Shown: positions 36,860 to 46,278 of the stretch, in pieces | Layout: each line of letters begins with the position of its first letter | Position numbering within the stretch: the first letter of the stretch is position 1 | Source: Prostheceraeus crozeri | Lineage: Eukaryota; Platyhelminthes; Polycladida; Euryleptidae | NCBI GenBank assembly: GCA_907163375.1 | Contig: CAJQUW010010322.1 | Coordinates: 28,716-92,715 of the forward strand | DNA: 64,000 bases | Direction: 5' to 3' | Translations under genes and position numbers: made by a program | The notes under the pieces: model-generated | The model's input: only the letters and a program-made list of their open reading frames with translations | What the model was told of the DNA's origin: nothing | Database searches by the model: none

Positions 36860-37108
36860 CTATAACATATTACAAAATGAAGAATTACATCGATGCTTTT
36901 CACGACAAAATACACAAATGATATGATGGCAACGAAGAAGTAAAATGTATCTAATAAGACCACGTCTACGACACTCACAGCACATAAGCGAATTGTCATA
37001 GGGTAGAGTTAGGAAAGGACTAGTAATTCTCCTTCTTTGATTTGCGTTTTGAGGCAGCATTCTTCTCCGACTTGCGCTTCGTACCACTGCTGTTAAGGAT
37101 TTGATCAA
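36860..37108 (-). CDS. second small RING-like protein (copy B)
   Basis: The conserved part is the last 45 residues: LMCCECRRRGLIRYILLLRC, then HHIICVFCREKHRCNSSFC. C-x2-C, C-x-H-x2-C-x2-C and C-x4-C pairs give a minimal RING-like array. The Cys/His ligands are all kept between copies, while the N-terminal 30 residues follow the overlap with the upstream gene and may not be used. Confidence 0.45.
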   Translation of the reverse strand: MIKSLTAVVRSASRRRMLPQNANQRRRITSPFLTLPYDNSLMCCECRRRGLIRYILLLRCHHIICVFCREKHRCNSSFCNML

Positions 37109-37634
37109 TTATGTCGTCCACATTAGGTGGTTTTGGAATATATAGGATGGATTCCATATGCATGGAGAGAGAGGCTATTTTATTATCCTTGTGCCGACCA
37201 TAATATAGCCCATTCACTTTGAAAAGGATATCCCAAGTACCTTCTCCGAGCTCATCACATCTGATGGGTATTGAATGATCTCCCTCCTTCTTATAGTAAG
37301 TGCACCAATGTGATACCGGTAGGCAAATGTGATTACCATCCCAAATCTTTCTATAGGGAGTATCCTTGTCATCTCTCGCCTTCCACTCTTGAGCAAGAGT
37401 AGTAGGAATGTCCATATTTAATGTCACGTACTCCTCAATAATATCAAGTTGGCGGCGAATGTACGGACTCACGGGGATCAGTATGTAGTCCCAATACTGA
37501 TTGTGCATTATCTTGACATCCGTGGAAGGGAGCATTCCCGTTTGGAGTACTACGCCATGATCGTCATAACGCAAGACTTGTTTAAATTTACGCTGTAGCG
37601 GTGTAGGATTATGTACCTTGGTTGTTTCTTCCAC
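37020..37634 (-). CDS. right-end leader-intron gene, basic tail, unknown function (copy B)
   Basis: First gene inside the right inverted repeat. The frame is open upstream of the listed GTG back to a TTTTCAT/CAG-type acceptor at about 37,725, so the listed start is not the true one. Core: VSPYIRRQLDIIEEYV, ICLPVSHWCTYYKKEGDH, ELGEGTWDILFKVNGLYYG, then IASLSMHMESILYIPKP. The repeated aromatic strands could be an OB-like fold, but I have no family for it. The Lys/Arg tail (GTKRKSEKNAASKRKSKK) suggests nuclear import. Confidence 0.62.
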   Translation of the reverse strand: MEETTKVHNPTPLQRKFKQVLRYDDHGVVLQTGMLPSTDVKIMHNQYWDYILIPVSPYIRRQLDIIEEYVTLNMDIPTTLAQEWKARDDKDTPYRKIWDGNHICLPVSHWCTYYKKEGDHSIPIRCDELGEGTWDILFKVNGLYYGRHKDNKIASLSMHMESILYIPKPPNVDDIIDQILNSSGTKRKSEKNAASKRKSKKENY

Positions 37635-37724
37635 TGGCCTCAGTTGTAGATGATCTGATCGTAGCGAACCTTGTAACGTTTGACCGACATTTTGTCCTAC
37701 TAGTGCAGCAGATGGAGTAGATGC

Positions 37725-37904
37725 CTGAAAATGAAAAAGATTGTATTAAGTTTACGTTCAAGGGAGGAGAGGGAGGAAAGTAGCGACTTACCATTTTAGT
37801 TGGATAATAGAATAGGGAACTAGAGAGAGAGAAAATGTGCGTCCGTCACTCGTGTGATTCAATGATGGAATGATTCTCACTGTGGAAGGCTCGCTATTTA
37901 TATA
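37725..37904 (-). promoter_or_regulatory. right-end inward promoter and ATG-leader intron (copy B)
   Basis: TATATAAATA at 37,895-37,904 (minus strand), ATG at 37,792-37,794 immediately followed by GTAAGTCGCT, and acceptor TTTTCAG-like sequence at about 37,725 (intron of 67 nt). The polymerase transcript at the other end has the same arrangement of an ATG abutting a GTAAGT donor. Confidence 0.6.
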
Positions 37905-38225
37905 GAAATGCTTGATTCTCATTGGATGACGATCCTCATTGGATAATAACATCAAGCTGATTCCAAATCTGGCCTCCGTTTACCAATCCGAGCCTTCATT
38001 CGCCCGCTGGAGCTGTTTCTTGTGAAATTCTAACTCTGTCGTTTTTCGCCAATCTCCCAAAATCTTAAATGGCGTCTCACATCTAAACGAAGACAGATAT
38101 GAACAAGCCGATTCTTTCAGGGAATTTGTCTCACTCTTAGCTTTCAAACGAGCTATTGCACGACTAAATCCGTCCACTGGAAGCCAAGATCGAAGCTAGC
38201 TCTCCCGAGGGGGGGGACGTCAGCG

Positions 38226-38901
38226 AAAATTTTTCTCTCCGATTGACTTGAAACTCACCATACAGATAGAGAATTTCACGCTGATTCCAAATCTGAAATC
38301 CGTTTTCCCATCCGATGCTTCGTTTTGAAGCTACAGCCCAAAACGTCCAAAATTCTAACTCTGTCGTTTTTCGACAATCTCCCAAAATCTTAAATGGCGT
38401 CTCACATCTAAACGAAGACAGATATGAACAAGCCGATTCTTTCAGTGAATTTGTCTTACTCTTAGCTTTCAAACGAGCTATTGCACGACAAAATCCGTCC
38501 ACTAGAAGCAAAGTTGGAAGGTCGGTGCCAAGGGGGGGGGACGTCAGCGAAAATTTTTTCTCTCCGATTGCGTTCAAATTCACCATACCGATGCAGAATT
38601 TCACGCTGAATCCGAATCTGGCCTCCGTTTTCACATCCGACCACTCCCTCCACTCGAAACAGCCCATTTTACAACCCAACATTCAGCAGATTGCACGAAA
38701 AACATCACACACTATAGCCTCAAGACAAATCCTGGCGGTCGCCCAAGTCCACCACGACACTCTGTCGTTCCAGAGGGGGGGGAGTCAGCGAACATTTTGT
38801 GAACGTGGACCAACCTGGCCGGCACACCACGACAGACCACAACCTCTGTCGTTCCAGAGGGGGGGGCGCGCCGGTCGAGTGTTCGCCGTTTTATTACTAC
38901 T
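38226..38901 (-). repeat. right terminal inverted repeat of copy B
   Basis: Reverse complement matches 13,664-14,317. G tracts of 7-9 occur at about 38,208, 38,531, 38,775 and 38,858, most followed by a GTCAGCGAA-type sequence. The two arms differ slightly in the outer 120 bp between G tracts. Confidence 0.9.
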
Positions 38902-38907
38902 GCTATT
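38902..38907. repeat. right target-site duplication of Polinton copy B
   Basis: GCTATT, identical to 13,658-13,663. The sequence beyond (38,908-38,980) resumes the piggyBac relic's Cys-containing tail. Confidence 0.92.
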
Positions 38908-38980
38908 CAAATAAATCTGTAACATAATGCGGAATGTGCAAAAAAAGTTGCTGCAGAATGGTAAAAAATAGGCAGTTGCT

Positions 38981-39384
38981 ACATGTTTCATTGCTACTGA
39001 AGTGAAGTATCAAAGTAGTTTATATATTGTTCCATTTTCAGCCAATTCTTTACAAGTCGATTGAATGTTCAAAAGAAAGTTTTCATGCAAACTAGCTAAC
39101 TTCTGTGGTACCGGTAGTTCACTTTGATGGAATCTTTCTAATCATCAAACTATCATTATTTTTTCAATTTCTTGTAATCACATCATCATACATGTACATG
39201 ATGATAGTATGTACATGTCATATTATGCAACACAGGCTTAGATGTGATGTTTTGACATCGGACATAATGGGCAATGACTAATATAATAGCTGATGCAGTA
39301 ATATAAGTGAATATTTATAATTGAATGGATGAAAATAGTTTAATTAGCTATTTAAGATATGCCAATTTTCTGTTGAATTTATAC
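38981..39384. other. AT-rich spacer, no gene
   Basis: No coding frame or RNA gene seen. It contains a small ACATGTACATGATGATAGTATGTACATGT-type inverted cluster near 39,190-39,220. Confidence 0.5.
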
Positions 39385-39587
39385 TTAACCCATTAACGAC
39401 AGTGGCATAAATAAAGTACACCGAAAGAGTAACATATTTTTGATCGAAACCTATGCAGTTCGGCGACAATGACGTTCAAAACGATAAATTCATTTAAAAT
39501 ACCATTGAACCACGCGTGCTTTTCCTCAACATTTTATTTTAGTGTTTCTTTTCCCGCGACTTTTGAAACAATTTTCTACCAAAAAAC

Positions 39588-42187
39588 ATGGCGAATGAGT
39601 AAGTGTGAAATTATCTATTTTGAATATATTGTATCATCATAACTGTCGGCAAAGTAATGAATAATGATACTATTTGAATGAATATAATGGATATTTGTTT
39701 CGTAATTAGTGTGTAGTGTGAATAATTGATTATAGAAAAGTGTACTTTATTTAGTACGCTGTCATTAGGGTTGGCACATGGGACAAATCAAAGTCAGCAG
39801 ATGAGAATTGCAGAATGCCCTTTTCTAATGACATCAGTTTTAGTTATGTGTAAAAGCACTTCACACATCGGCTATCTCTTGCTATCGTCCGCGGCAACGC
39901 TATCGCTATTCGACTAGCTGGACGGCTTGATGAACAGTGATTGACAATATTCGATTTGTATTTTATTTTATTTTATAGTGATCTGAGACTTTTGAAACTG
40001 TTGTAATATTTTATATTGGCCATTGTAAAAGTCCGTCACTTTGTACTTTAATCAAATTGTATTGCCAAGATAAATGGACTTCAGAAAAGAGCAGTATCTC
40101 AATAATACAAGTTTATGGTATTACTATACAGGTTTATCGTCTATAATTGAACCTTCATTAGCAATTTTTCCATAAAATCATAGATGCGCTACGATGGTAA
40201 TCAATCACGATCATTGACTTTAGCATTACAAGAAGGATGATGCATTTGTACGTTGAAAAAAATACAAACAATGAAATTGCAACAAAACAAAGTGAAAATA
40301 GTTGGTGGCGCTGGGGATCGAACCCGCGTCGCATAGCCGTGATAGTCGTAGTTTTACCCACTAGACTGTGACATGTTTCTTACGACATGTGAATCTGCCG
40401 CTTAGTCTTCTAATCGCCTGAATTCCCCAGCTGTTTACTCTTATCTTTCAGGGTCGACAAGTACGTGAGATTCTGCGAGACGGCGACCTTGGCAGAGGCG
40501 TTAGACACCGCTGAAAGTGGGATAAGACGGAGCTCCCGAATTCGCGCGATTTATGCAACGCCGCCTAATCCCAATTATGATTCAGATGAAGATAGTGCTC
40601 CAGAAGACGAGTCCGATGAAATAAGTTTGAATAACCTGGGATCGGGTTTGCTGTCTGCTCCGGCTGCAATTGAAATGATTGAAGATGAGGATAGTGATGA
40701 TGAAGTAGATGAACCTGCAGCTAAACGTCCTAAAATTGAAAATTGGGAGGAATCATCGGTTTTCGTGCCTCAGTTTGACTGTAACTTTCAATCATATCAC
40801 GATAAAAATGACGAAGTTGACATTGATTTTGAAAATCCTGTTGATTATTTTGAATATTTTATAGATAACAGTATTTTGACCTACATAGTAAAACAAACTA
40901 ACAAGTATGTACTTGAGAAGCACAGCAAAAATTTGAATGTTGAGGTTTGAGAAATGCAAGCCTTCATTGGAGGTCTGATGATGACAGGGTATAGTAAACT
41001 TCCTGATAAAAGGATGCACTGGTCATCAGAAAATGATGCACTGATTTTGATTTCAAACTGCTTTACCAGACAAAGGTTTGAAGACATTCTTCACTGTTTT
41101 CATTTAGGAGAGTCGTCGTCAGCGGATAAGCTCGGAAAAATCAGGCGATTGTATTCCTTGCTACAGCGACAGTTCGCCGAAGCGAGATGCTTGCCGGAAA
41201 ATATCTGTATCGATGAATCCATGATTCCGTATTTTGGTAATCATCATTTCAAGCAGTTTATCCGCGGCAAGCCAATAAGATTCGGATTCAAGGTATGGTG
41301 CCTTTGTGACGAAGCGGGATTTCTGTATGCATTCGACATCTACACAGGAAAGGATGATTCTGTCTGAGACGAGCAAAAGCAGTTCGGTCTTGAAGGAGCA
41401 GTTGTGAAAAAACTGCTGTCTATGGCTAAAGATCCTGTTACGAAAGGGCACAAGCTGTACATTGACAATTATTTCACTTCCCCAAAGCTCGCCGATGATT
41501 TGAAATCCCAGTCATTGGCATGACCGGAACAGTCCGAACGAATCGGTTGAAAGGCTTGGATCTGAAGCACAACGACCACATTCGCAATTCCTCAAGGGGA
41601 TCTAGGCTCACGTTTGTCCAAGACGGGAAATGTGTTACAGTGTGAAAGACAATGCCAATGTCGTACTCCTGACCAATTTCGAAGAGGTTTCGACATCAAC
41701 CTGCACTCGATGGGACAGCTCCGAAAAGAAAAAAGTCGCTATGCCACAACCGAAAGTTATCAAATCCTACAACAGATACATGGGAGGAGTCGACCTCATG
41801 GATCACAGTATTTCAAAATACCGAACCAAAGTGCGCCAACGCAAATGGTACTGGTGCATTGTTCAATACCTTTTTGATTGTGCGGTGAACAATGCATGGG
41901 TGTGGTTCAAATCTAAACGATCTCCCACAAGTCTGCTTCAGTTTCGTAGCCCGCTTGCTTTGCATTATCTCAAGCAGTCATTCCGTAGTCGCGAACGGAA
42001 GTCGACAATTTTGAGATCACCGATCTTGCAAAATCCATATAGGTATGATTGCAAAGATCATTGGCCGGTGACGATCGAGACACAGAGAAGATGTCAGGGG
42101 TGTTCTAATGGAAGGTCAAAGCTCATCTGCGAAAAGTGCAACGTTGGGCTTCACACTTGGTGTTTCAAAAAATACCACTTACTGTAA
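39588..42187 (+). pseudogene. piggyBac transposase, spliced, decayed
   Basis: Exon 1 is ATGGCGAATGA (39,588-39,598) with a GTAAGT donor. Intron 39,599-40,451 ends in TTTCAG. Exon 2 continues in frame: an acidic N-terminus (NYDSDEDSAPEDESDEIS), QAFIGGLMMTGYSKLPDKRM, ICIDESMIPYFGNH (first catalytic Asp), KGHKLYIDNYFTSPKL (second), YMGGVDLMDHSISKYR (third) and a Cys-rich C-terminal finger (CQGCSN ... CEKCNVGLHTWC). Damage: in-frame TGA codons at 40,948-40,950 and 41,365-41,367, and a frame change near 41,520-41,640. Confidence 0.85.
40310..40382 (-). repeat. tRNA-derived SINE head or tRNA pseudogene inside the piggyBac intron
   Basis: On the minus strand, TCTAGTGGGTA resembles an A box and GGGTTCGATCC is a perfect B box, ending CCCAGCGCCACCA. 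The acceptor arm does not pair, so it is not a working tRNA. An A/T-rich tail follows on the minus strand. Confidence 0.55.
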
Positions 42188-42433
42188 CAGTGACAAGTCT
42201 ACCGACAATGGCATACATATATGCCACCTCTGTAGAAAAAAGATGGTGGAACGAAATTTCTCGGAAACGATGAATTTGTAATGATAATAGATATTTGTGA
42301 AAAAATTTTCTGTTTTTTTTAAATTTTGATTGCTTAAACAAATCCGGGCGTTAATGGCTTAATTGATGGCTTTGGGCGGGAGGACCATTATTCAAAAAAT
42401 ATACACTACGAGTGTGTAGGCACAAAACTCTCC

Positions 42434-42930
42434 CGATTTTTGTTAGGCCGAAAATTATAATGAAGTAAATAAAGACACAAGGTGGCCGACGTTTCCCGTC
42501 CTGACGCTTTATCAAGGCCTAATATGATAAAAGTGAAGCACTACAGTAGATGGAGCCGTGTTGCGACTACCTCGTGACGCCTGTTCATCCGAGGTTTACG
42601 ATTATTGATCAGACGACATTCCACCAAGCTGGTCTCCAGCGGATCACTCGCACACTTTAAAAACGCAATGCTAAAATCATCTATACTGTTACATCTATGA
42701 CATTCTTTTATATGCTCGCATAGGGCGCTACTGTTATTATTTTTGTTAATACTGTATTTATGTTCTTTGTATCTAGTGTAGAACGGACGAGAAGTCTTAC
42801 CGATATACGTAGATTTGCAGTGAATACATGTAAATTCATATACAACACAGGTAGTATCACATCTGTTTTTATCAGGTAGCTTCGTACAAAGTTCACAGTT
42901 TTCATGTTTTTCATGTAGCGAGCACGCACA
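42434..42930 (-). mobile_element. Penelope-like element 3' end with GIY-YIG endonuclease
   Basis: The minus-strand frame from about 42,930 to TAG at 42,541-42,543 reads CVVYEFTCIHCKSTYIGKTS, RPFYTRYKEHKYSI, ALCEHIKECHRC, DPLETSLVECRLINNRKPRMN. This is the CxxC-containing GIY-YIG nuclease of PLEs. It is followed downstream by a hammerhead-like motif (42,484-42,519). The reverse transcriptase part is missing. Confidence 0.8.
42484..42519 (-). ncRNA. hammerhead-ribozyme-like motif of a PLE
   Basis: Minus strand: GGCC, TTGATAAAG, stem CGTC/GACG with an AG loop, GGAAAC, GTC, GGCC. This follows the minimal hammerhead order (stem I GGCC:GGCC, CUGAUGA-like core, stem II, GAAAC-GUC). Core departures (TTGATAAAG for CTGATGAG) make activity doubtful. 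Confidence 0.5.
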
Positions 42931-42933
42931 AAT

Positions 42934-43700
42934 ATGATACTATCTGATACTGATACGTACAGAGCTATCGATAAAAGTCGTAAACTGAGTATTGAAAAAA
43001 AAGCTAACAAGATTGTCAATAATGTTCTCAGTGATAAGTTGAACAAATCTGACTTACAACGCATGCATGTTTCTGGATCACAGCCATCTCAATTCTATGG
43101 TCTAATCAAAGACCACAAAAACAAAAACGATGGCAATCAATATCCTCTGCCGCCTATAAAAATTGCCTAAACTAGCAATTTTTTCTCTAATAAGGATAAA
43201 GTTGTGCCCGAATTAAAGTCTAATGTTGTGTACAAATACACATGTGATCACTGTGAAAAGTGTTACGTGGGCAGGTCTATCCGCCATTTTGCTACCAGAA
43301 TCAACGAACATTTGAAAGCGTATCCAACACCAACCGAAATAAGCATGCATGTACATCCACCAAAGAAAGAAAATTTCGATATCATTGCCTGTACTGAATA
43401 CCCTAGATTTCTGGAATCAATTATAATAAAGAAGTCTGACTTTAGCACTCTCATAAATGAAAGGGCAAGCTCCATTAATACGCTGTTAGATTTGTAATTC
43501 ATGGCTCTATTGTGTATTCTATTGCGTAGCTACTTCCATTGCAAGTGATCTTCAGAATTGACTTCATTTTGTGACTTCAGTGATTTTATCTCGGTGACCT
43601 AATGACTTGTAGTTTTGTATTTAAAGATTGTTTTAACTTTGTTTGCTTGATTTCACCTGAGGATGGCAAATGATTTGCTGAAACATGTTGTGCGCTCCTA
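42934..43700 (+). mobile_element. internally deleted Penelope-like element, plus strand
   Basis: 42,934-43,170 reads ILSDTDTYRAIDKS ... FYGLIKDHKN, the start of a PLE reverse transcriptase. The RT core is then missing. 43,204-43,497 reads NVVYKYTCDHCEKCYVGRSI, RHFATRINEHLKAY, FLESIIIKKSD and a proper end, the GIY-YIG nuclease. It lies head to head with the minus-strand PLE remnant. Confidence 0.8.
43655..43693 (+). ncRNA. degenerate hammerhead-like motif at the PLE 3' end
   Basis: CACCTGAGGATG, a GCAAA/TTTGC stem and TGAAACATGTTG: the usual stem II and GAAAC part of PLE hammerheads with an altered core. Confidence 0.4.
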
Positions 43701-43721
43701 ACAATCTTGTTTTCAATTTCA

Positions 43722-43744
43722 ATATATATATATATATATATATA
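43722..43744. repeat. (AT)n microsatellite
   Basis: About 11 AT repeats, providing the TA target next to the Tc1-like module that begins at 43,745. Confidence 0.9.
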
Positions 43745-44084
43745 CAGTCCGTTTCATAAAAAGTGGAGCATCCTAAAATTTGACTAAATAAAACATAAGT
43801 ATGATACAGAAAGCATTTTTCATGTTATTTCATGTCCCTAATATATTTAAATGTCCTTATATAATCAGATAAGCTATGATACAGTAACGGTTCTTAAGAA
43901 GCTAATATTTTGTGGCCCTACCCTTATTGTCAATGACATTACCAATTCGTCTAGGCATTGATTCGATGATATCGTTGATTTTTGACTGATCCAACTTTCT
44001 CCACTCTCTTTTTAACAGTGACGTAAGTTGTGATACGCCATCTGTAGGTAGCAGTGAACGACGAACGTTACGTTTTAGAATACT

Positions 44085-44372
44085 TCATACATTTGCTATG
44101 GGATTCAGATCAGGAGAACGAGCTGGCCAAGATAATGTCCTAAGCTCTAATTGAGACTTGCATAAGTTGACTCTACTACTCCTGTGACACGTAGCATTAT
44201 CATCCATAAATAACCAAGTCGATGGATCACCAAGTTGATCTGTCATTTGGCCAATGTTCATTCGTAAAACATTCACATAGCGTTCAGAATTCATGTTTCC
44301 TTGCTGTATGTGAAGTAGTTCTAGCAAGGCTGACACTTTGCCTTTTGTGAATGCGATCTCGTTATTGTTCAT
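44085..44372 (-). pseudogene. Tc1-like transposase remnant in module A1
   Basis: MNNNEIAFTKGKVS at the start, then a jump to YVNVLRMNIGQM, LFMDDNATCHRSSRVNLCKS and WPARSPDLNPI. The DNA-binding region and most of the catalytic core are deleted; only the DDE fragment around DNATCH and SPDLNP remains. Confidence 0.75.
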
Positions 44373-44907
44373 TTGTGCTTTGTATTGTTTTCAACCGGTA
44401 AGAGATAGATTTCTAGCTGAAAGCAATCAGGAGTGCTGCCAACACCACCGCAACGAAGTCAGGAAGCTATGGAAGATGAAGTCCAGTTAATCACATGTAG
44501 CAGTTGCATTATTGTTGATGAATAATGGTGCTATACTGGCTCTGATTGACCGATTTTCTTTATTTTTGTTTTGCTTGATAGCTTTTGGCTTGTACAGTCC
44601 GTTTCATAAAAAGTGGATCATCCTAAAATTTGACTAAATAAAACATAAGTATGATACAGAAAGCATTTTTCATGTTATTTCATGTCCCTAATATATTTAA
44701 GTGTCCTTATATAATTTGATAAGCTATGATACAGTAATATTTTGTGGCCCTACCCTTATTGTCAATGACATTACCAATTCGTCTGGGCATTGATTCGATG
44801 ATATCGTTGATTTTTGACTGATCTAACTTTCTCCACTCTCTTTTTAACAGTGACGTAAGTTTGTGATACGCCATCTGTAGGTAGCAGTGAACGACGAACG
44901 TTACGTT

Positions 44908-45423
44908 TTAGAATACTCCAACATTTTCTATGGGATTCAGATCAGGAGAACGAGCTGGCCAATATAATGTCCTAAGCCCTAATTGAGACTTGCATAAGTT
45001 GACTCTACTACTCCTGTGACACGTAGCATTATCATTCATAAATAACCAAGTCGATGGATCACCAAGTTGATCTGTCATTTGGCCAATGTTCATTCGTAAA
45101 ACATTCACATAGTGTTCAGAATTCATGGTTCCTTGCTGTATGTGAAGTCTTCTACGAATAGTGGACTTACAAATAGACGAGTCTAGTGCAGCCATCTCAG
45201 TTAACGAGAGACTTGGATCAACTTTAACAAATCTCAAAATTAGGCGGTCCATACGTTTGGATGTTTTGCGTGGACGGCCAGAGCCCTCTTTACGACTGAG
45301 TCGAAAATCATCATTATGCCATCGATGCACATTTGTGTAAGGGACATTTAGTCGCTTGCTTGTAGCTCGCAAAGAAAACCCTGACACTTTGCCTTTTGTG
45401 AATGCGATCTCGTTATTGTTCAT
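44908..45423 (-). pseudogene. Tc1-like transposase remnant in module A2
   Basis: 171 codons. The N-terminal paired-type helix-turn-helix is kept (ATSKRLNVPYTNVHRWH, GSGRPRKTSKRMDR). The frame then passes directly to IQQGTMNSEHYVNVLRMN and the second and third catalytic regions (NDNATCH, SPDLNPIENV). About 100 residues of core, including the first Asp, are absent. It cannot be an active enzyme. Confidence 0.8.
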
Positions 45424-46205
45424 TTGTGCTTTGTATTGTTTTCAACCGGTAAGAGATAGATTTCTAGCTGAAAGCAATCAGGAGTGCTGCCAACACCACC
45501 GCAACGAAGTCAAGAAGCTATGGAACATGAAGTCCAGTTAATCACATGTAGCAGTTACATTATTGTTGATGAATAATGGTGCTATACTGGCTCTGATTGA
45601 CCGATTTTCTTTATTTTTGCTTTGCTTGATAGCTTTTGGCTTGTAGAACAACATATTACATAACAAAGGAAACAAATGTAATTTTATAAGAGTGAAGTAT
45701 GATTTTGTGTAACATTGCTAAATGAAGATCAAATTATCTACTACTTTTTTATCTATAACAGGAAAACAACTCAATATTCATGCTTGAAATTTCCAACAAT
45801 GATATTAGTAAGCACAACTGACATATCTTCCAAATTTCAGAGAAATTCGTTCAAGTTTGGCGGAGTTAGACAAAGTTGAAGTTAAGGCGATGTTTAAGGG
45901 TGATCCATTTTTTATGAAACAATCTGTAGAACAACATATTACATAACAAAGGAAACAAATGTAATTTTATAAGAGTGAGGTATGATTTTGTGTAACATTG
46001 CTAAATGAAGATCAAATTATCTACTACTTTTTTATCTGTAATAGGAAAACAACTCAATATTCATGCTTGAAATTTCCAACAATGATATTAGTAAGCACAA
46101 CTGACATATCTTCCAAATTTCGGAGAAATTCGTTCAAGTTTGGCGGAGTTAGACAAAGTTGAAGTTAAGGCGATGTTTAAGGGTGATCCATTTTTTATGA
46201 AACAA

Positions 46206-46209
<4 letters not shown>

Positions 46210-46273
<64 letters not shown>
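46210..46273. repeat. (TA)n microsatellite
   Basis: About 32 TA repeats directly after module B2; a natural target for Tc1/mariner insertion. Confidence 0.95.

Positions 46274-46275
<2 letters not shown>

Positions 46276-46278
<3 letters not shown>

Larger units (their letters stand above)
13664..38901. mobile_element. Polinton (Maverick/adintovirus-like) copy B, complete ends
   Basis: A 25,238-bp element starting AGTAGTAATAAAACGGCG and ending in its reverse complement, with GCTATT duplicated on both sides. It has a protein-primed polymerase, integrase, packaging ATPase, adenain-type protease, major capsid and several accessory genes. It is larger than the usual 15-20 kb, because the left arm (14,480-20,700) carries an RLE-type reverse transcriptase and a coiled-coil gene. 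As a fossil it is structurally whole at its ends but broken, with about four interruptions in coding parts. The intact duplication and about 98% match to copy A suggest a fairly recent insertion. Confidence 0.96.
39389..42358 (+). mobile_element. piggyBac DNA transposon with TTAA duplication
   Basis: TTAA at 39,385-39,388 and 42,359-42,362 flank ends that match as CCCATTAACG and, reverse-complemented, GCCATTAACG. The length of 2,970 bp and a single spliced transposase gene fit an autonomous piggyBac. The transposase has decayed (see the gene entry). Confidence 0.85.
43745..46209. mobile_element. Tc1-like non-autonomous array: modules A-A-B-B, each separated by TA
   Basis: Module A1 43,745-44,592 and A2 44,595-45,643 both start CAGTCCGTTTCATAAAAAGT and end TTTTGGCTTG. 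Modules B1 45,646-45,926 and B2 45,929-46,209 both start GAACAACATATTACATAAC and end TTTTTTATGAAACAATCTG. A's start and B's end are inverted repeats of each other, so A plus B makes one element. Each junction is exactly a TA dinucleotide. B1 and B2 are nearly identical; A1 is about 200 bp shorter than A2. Confidence 0.8.

Noticed and set aside
1-38901. Copies A and B as one sequence duplicated by assembly error
   Set aside because: They differ at scattered sites and have different right ends and flanks, so they are real separate copies as far as sequence shows.
40310-40382. Functional tRNA gene
   Set aside because: A good B box but no acceptor-stem pairing; better a SINE head or pseudogene.
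43263-43502. Minus-strand 79-codon frame over the plus-strand PLE nuclease
   Set aside because: Shadow of the GIY-YIG coding frame.
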